From Bacteroidota bacterium (lineage in GTDB: Bacteria; Bacteroidota; UBA10030; UBA6906): a stretch of 10,331 nt of DNA. Each line of letters starts with the position of its first letter. Position 1 is the stretch's first letter. Position numbers and translations under genes: made by a program. Below are positions 7,543 through 10,331 of the stretch, piece after piece. A model generated the notes under the pieces. The model did no database searches, had not been told where the DNA came from, and saw only the letters and a list, made by a program, of their open reading frames with translations. The DNA lies in the NCBI GenBank assembly GCA_016844425.1, contig JAERML010000120.1:1-10331 (forward strand), read 5' to 3'.

Positions 7543-7562
7543 GTATACCATGTACGTATACC
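7543..7562. promoter_or_regulatory. Paired GTATACC motif upstream of the sensor kinase
   Basis: Two copies of GTATACC (7543-7549 and 7556-7562) with a 13-bp period; each contains the palindrome GTATAC. They lie 55 to 74 bp upstream of the preferred kinase start, in the leader or promoter zone. This could be an operator, but no regulator is known and the spacing is not a full helical turn. Chance is possible. Confidence 0.22.
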
Positions 7563-7719
7563 GGTTCTATGGTTTCGGGGGGTAGTTGTACAGGAAGGTG
7601 GGGCAAATTTTACGTCTAAGAGGTAATATCAGGCAGGCTTCGGAGGCAAAAACGGGAACGGCTGTTTACGTGTCTCGACCGCTCACAACCACTCAGGCGA
7701 AACGCATCGTCTGCTTGAG

Positions 7720-7747
7720 TTACGCTCTGTTCTCCAGAGTGTCGTAA
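7720..7747 (-). terminator. Bulged hairpin directly after the pckG stop codon
   Basis: The minus-strand transcript can form TTACG/CGTAA plus CTCTG/CAGAG stems with a GAGAA loop and a three-base bulge on one side. It starts immediately after the pckG TGA (7750-7748). No T-tract follows, so it is not a classical intrinsic terminator; it could be a 3'-end stabilising or attenuating structure. The rest of the 7552-7719 spacer shows no gene and no convincing promoter. Confidence 0.3.
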
Positions 7748-9580
7748 TCATTCCTGCGCAAGTTTCCACCTCTCCGGGGATCGCCAGAGAGCAGAATGTA
7801 TCAATTCCCGCATGAAGATAAACTCGCGGGGGAGCTTGTCATAGAGTTTTGAGAACATCTCCTCGTGCGAGAGGATTTCGGTTTTCCATTCCTCGCTACT
7901 CACCGACATGAGTTTGTTGAACGTCTCGGGCGTCATGGATTCGAGCCCTTCCCAGTTCATGTCCTCGTAGCGCGGCATCCACCCAAGCGGACTCTCGATC
8001 GAGTATCCACGACCGTGCACGCGGTTGACGATCCAACTCAAGACCCTCATGTTCTCGCCAAACCCCGGCCAGATGAATTTTCCCTTCTCGTCCTTGCGGA
8101 ACCAATTCACGCCAAAGATGCGTGGTGGGTTGTGAATGTTCCTTCCGAACTGAAGCCAGTGATTGAAGTAGTCCGCCATGTGGTACCCAACGAAGGGAAG
8201 CATAGCCATGGGATCGCGTCGGACGGTTCCTACTTGTCCGCCTGCTGCGGCTGTCGTTTCAGAGCCCATTGTTGCGGCCATGTAGACGCCGAAGTTCCAG
8301 TTGACCGCCTGATACACCAGAGGAATCACCGAGCTTCTCCGTCCGCCAAAAATGAACGCGCTGATGGGAACGCCATTGGGATCTTCCCAGTTTGGATCAA
8401 TAACGGGATTCTGATTTGCCGGTGAAGTGAATCGTGCATTTGGGTGGGCGGCAGGTCCTCCGCTCTGCAGAGTCCATTCTCCTCCCCGCCAATCGATGAG
8501 CCTGGGTGGAGGTGTGTCTGTCATTCCTTCCCACCACACGTCACCGTCCGGCGTCATCGCAACGTTGGTAAAGATGGTGTTCTTTCGGATGCTTGCCATT
8601 GCGTTCGGGTTGGATTTCTCGGACGTTCCGGGTGCGACACCGAAGTATCCAGCTTCGGGGTTGATCGCGTACAATCTTCCATCGGCACCGGGTTTGATCC
8701 ATGCGATGTCGTCGCCGACGGTTGTCACCTTCCATCCCTTGAACGCCTTCGGCGGAATGAGCATCGCAAAGTTCGTCTTCCCACATGCGCTTGGAAATGC
8801 CGCGGCGAGGTATGTCTTTTCGCCATCAGGAGACTCGACCCCGAGAATGAGCATGTGTTCCGCAAGCCATCCTTCATCGCGCGCCATTACCGAGGCGATG
8901 CGCAGAGCGAAACACTTCTTGCCGAGCAGGGCGTTGCCGCCATACCCGCTGCCGAACGACCAGATCGCCCGCTCTTCGGGGAAGTGCACGATATACTTGT
9001 GGTCATGGTTGCACGGCCATGCGACATCCTTCTCTCCGGCTGCCAGCGGCTTGCCAATAGAGTGTACACACGGTACGAATTCGCCGTTTCCAAGAACATC
9101 CAGCACCTTCGCTCCCATGCGTGTCATGATCTTCATGCAGACGACAACGTAGGGAGAGTCTGTGATCTCCACTCCGATGTGAGAGATGGAAGAGCCAAGC
9201 GGCCCCATGCTGAACGGCACGACGTACATCGTTCTCCCGCGCATGCAGCCATCGAAGAGCTTTCCAAGCGTCGCCTTCATCTCCTTTGGGTTCACCCAGT
9301 TATTCGTGGGCCCCGCGTCCTGCTTCCGCATGCTGCAGATAAACGTCCTATCCTCGACGCGAGCAACATCGGTCGGGTCGGACAGCGCGAGGAAGCTGTT
9401 CGGTCGCTTTTCGGGGTTCAACCTCTTGAATGTCCCCGACTGCACCAGCAGCTCGCACATCCTGTCGTATTCTTCCTCCGTACCATCACACCAGTGCACT
9501 CGTCCCGGTTTGCAAAGGGCTTTCATCTCATCGACCCATGCTGCGAGCTTCGGGTTTCTCTCTTTGATCGCGTCAGCCAT
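7748..9580 (-). CDS. pckG: Phosphoenolpyruvate carboxykinase (GTP)
   Basis: This 610-residue protein is full length for the GTP-dependent PEPCK family (EC 4.1.1.32), which interconverts oxaloacetate + GTP and PEP + CO2 + GDP in the cytoplasm. It is unrelated in overall sequence to the ATP-type PckA. Visible motifs are the substrate loop [13 protein letters not shown] (R85), [20 protein letters not shown] (212-230, with the metal-binding lysine), the P-loop FPSACGKTN (262-270) with its mobile cysteine C266 and K268, the metal-binding GDDIAW (289-294), NPNAR-like PNARFTSP near 382, and the C-terminal [14 protein letters not shown] and [10 protein letters not shown] segments. All catalytic residues expected for the family are present, so it should be active in gluconeogenesis or anaplerotic fixation. 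The ATG at 9580 gives the usual N-terminus although no Shine-Dalgarno sequence precedes it. The ferritin-like gene ends 52 bp upstream on the same strand. Confidence 0.97.
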   Translation of the reverse strand: MADAIKERNPKLAAWVDEMKALCKPGRVHWCDGTEEEYDRMCELLVQSGTFKRLNPEKRPNSFLALSDPTDVARVEDRTFICSMRKQDAGPTNNWVNPKEMKATLGKLFDGCMRGRTMYVVPFSMGPLGSSISHIGVEITDSPYVVVCMKIMTRMGAKVLDVLGNGEFVPCVHSIGKPLAAGEKDVAWPCNHDHKYIVHFPEERAIWSFGSGYGGNALLGKKCFALRIASVMARDEGWLAEHMLILGVESPDGEKTYLAAAFPSACGKTNFAMLIPPKAFKGWKVTTVGDDIAWIKPGADGRLYAINPEAGYFGVAPGTSEKSNPNAMASIRKNTIFTNVAMTPDGDVWWEGMTDTPPPRLIDWRGGEWTLQSGGPAAHPNARFTSPANQNPVIDPNWEDPNGVPISAFIFGGRRSSVIPLVYQAVNWNFGVYMAATMGSETTAAAGGQVGTVRRDPMAMLPFVGYHMADYFNHWLQFGRNIHNPPRIFGVNWFRKDEKGKFIWPGFGENMRVLSWIVNRVHGRGYSIESPLGWMPRYEDMNWEGLESMTPETFNKLMSVSSEEWKTEILSHEEMFSKLYDKLPREFIFMRELIHSALWRSPERWKLAQE

Positions 9581-9632
9581 TATTCTGATTGTTGATTAGT
9601 GGTAATTGCCTGTACATCTGTCGATACTGTCG

Positions 9633-10097
9633 TCAGCTCTTGGCGTACTCCTTCAGGAAGCCTCCGAACATAACGCGGTGCGATTCCTCATCCGCAAGCT
9701 GCGTGATGCACAGGTCCTGTGTGACGTAGTCATGTGCTTCGCCTGCAAGCTCGATCAGTTTTCCGTAGTGAGCAATCGCGCCGTCCTCTGCTTCGATGAC
9801 TCCCCTGATAACGGACACCACGTCGGTTGAGTCCGCTGGCGGTTGGAGAGATTTCTGTGTTGCTTTGAATCCCAACGAGCCCGGAACCCTGCCGCCAACC
9901 TCTTTGATGCGCTTGGCGATATTCTGAGCGTGCAGCAATTCTTCGGTGATATCTGCCGTCAGGGACTTTTTGATCTCCTCGGCTCTCACTCCATCAAGGT
10001 CGACGGAGTTGGCAATGTAGTTCGTCACTGTCTCGATCTCCATCCAGTAGCCGATTGTGAGCAGGTCGATGATTTGTTGTCGGTACTGTTCTTTCAT
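9633..10097 (-). CDS. Bacterioferritin-like diiron protein without a heme-ligand methionine
   Basis: A 154-residue four-helix ferritin-like protein. The diiron ligands fit bacterioferritin spacing exactly: E20, E53-x-x-H56, E104 and E137-x-x-H140, with 33 residues between E20 and E53 and between E104 and E137. Y27 and Y111 are placed symmetrically seven residues after E20 and E104. In heme bacterioferritins a methionine follows the E of the first ExxH; here it is leucine (L54), so heme binding of the usual kind is unlikely. Such proteins oxidise Fe(II) with O2 or H2O2 and either store iron or protect from peroxide; some form Dps-like 12-mers and others 24-mers. Assembly cannot be told from sequence. 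The start at 10097 is supported by AAGGAG four bases before the ATG. The ggt stop lies 38 bp upstream. Confidence 0.88.
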   Translation of the reverse strand: MKEQYRQQIIDLLTIGYWMEIETVTNYIANSVDLDGVRAEEIKKSLTADITEELLHAQNIAKRIKEVGGRVPGSLGFKATQKSLQPPADSTDVVSVIRGVIEAEDGAIAHYGKLIELAGEAHDYVTQDLCITQLADEESHRVMFGGFLKEYAKS

Positions 10098-10135
10098 AGT
10101 TCTCCTTCTTTCGATGTTTGATAGTGTGAGTTGGT

Positions 10136-10331
10136 TCAGTATCCTCTTACGGCTCCATCATCCTGGCGGGGATCTGAAGATCCAAGGCGCAGACCTGTAA
10201 GTGGATCGATGAGGATTGCCATTGCACTTCCCATCGCGCGGGACGATTTGGTGATGTCAACAGAATGTCCCATCAGTTCCAATAGCCGTTGCGTGTCCAT
10301 CGTCGTTCCGAATCTCTCCATCCGGATAGTA
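10136..10331 (-). CDS. ggt: Gamma-glutamyltransferase, C-terminal end only
   Basis: Only the last ~65 codons are in the window; the frame stays open to the right edge, so the 5' part lies outside. The residues match the small-subunit C-terminus of gamma-glutamyltranspeptidases: a segment on proper orientation of the last helix (DTQRLLELMGHSVDI), then GSAMAILIDPLTG, LGSSDPRQDDGAVRGY and the stop. The family cleaves glutathione and other gamma-glutamyl compounds, usually in the periplasm after self-processing at a threonine that would lie outside the window. The methionine at 10321 is internal and not the real start. The call rests on this short tail but the ending DPR-D-GA-GY is characteristic. 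Confidence 0.82.
   Translation of the reverse strand, partial: TIRMERFGTTMDTQRLLELMGHSVDITKSSRAMGSAMAILIDPLTGLRLGSSDPRQDDGAVRGY

Noticed and set aside
7489..7551. N-terminal extension of the kinase from the ATG at 7551
   Set aside because: No ribosome site is present there, while a strong GGAAGGA precedes the ATG at 7488 and the membrane region starts directly after it.
8444..9595. A 383-codon open frame on the plus strand
   Set aside because: It lies fully antisense to pckG, shows no recognisable domain, and is explained by the codon bias of the real gene on the other strand.
1..10331. CRISPR arrays, tRNA or rRNA genes, transposases, phage or defence genes
   Set aside because: No repeat-spacer pattern, RNA gene signature or matching protein motif was seen on either strand.

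Overview
All genes in this window lie on the minus strand, so transcription runs from high to low coordinates. The base composition looks close to half GC. The mix of genes suggests a chemoheterotroph of the Bacteroidetes/Chlorobi/Ignavibacteria (FCB) group. It includes a GTP-type PEP carboxykinase, a secreted MsrA, a two-domain amidohydrolase with a degenerate first half, a PAS-rich hybrid histidine kinase, and several start codons with no clear Shine-Dalgarno sequence. The taxonomic placement is inference from gene style and no marker gene proves it. There is no rRNA, tRNA, CRISPR array, insertion sequence or phage gene in the window.

The right block (10331 to 7748) holds the C-terminal end of a gamma-glutamyltransferase, a bacterioferritin-like diiron protein and pckG. 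The gaps are 38 and 52 bp, so they could be co-transcribed. They concern glutathione/gamma-glutamyl metabolism, iron storage or peroxide handling, and gluconeogenesis or anaplerosis. A bulged hairpin follows the pckG stop codon.

The middle block (7747 to 4573) is one hybrid sensor kinase locus: seven predicted membrane segments, three PAS domains, HisKA, HATPase and a receiver. It is broken twice. The ATPase domain appears to have lost about 23 nt just after its G2 box. The receiver contains a perfect 23-bp tandem duplication just before its conserved lysine. The sequence therefore reads as three fragments, although the net length change is zero. A terminator follows (4489-4518).

The left block (4439 to 1) holds msrA, rtcB, a macro-domain ADP-ribose hydrolase and a large amidohydrolase that runs off the window. 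Gaps are 63, 123 (or 33, depending on the macro start) and 33 bp. The first three are repair-type functions for oxidised methionine, broken RNA and ADP-ribose adducts or metabolites. A short CACAGA/CACAAAG-type intergenic repeat separates msrA from rtcB.

The points most worth checking are the doubly frameshifted sensor kinase with its paired 23-nt lesions, and the rtcB-macro pairing as a possible RNA-repair unit. I found no clearly undescribed system. Most of the window is ordinary chromosomal housekeeping and stress genes.
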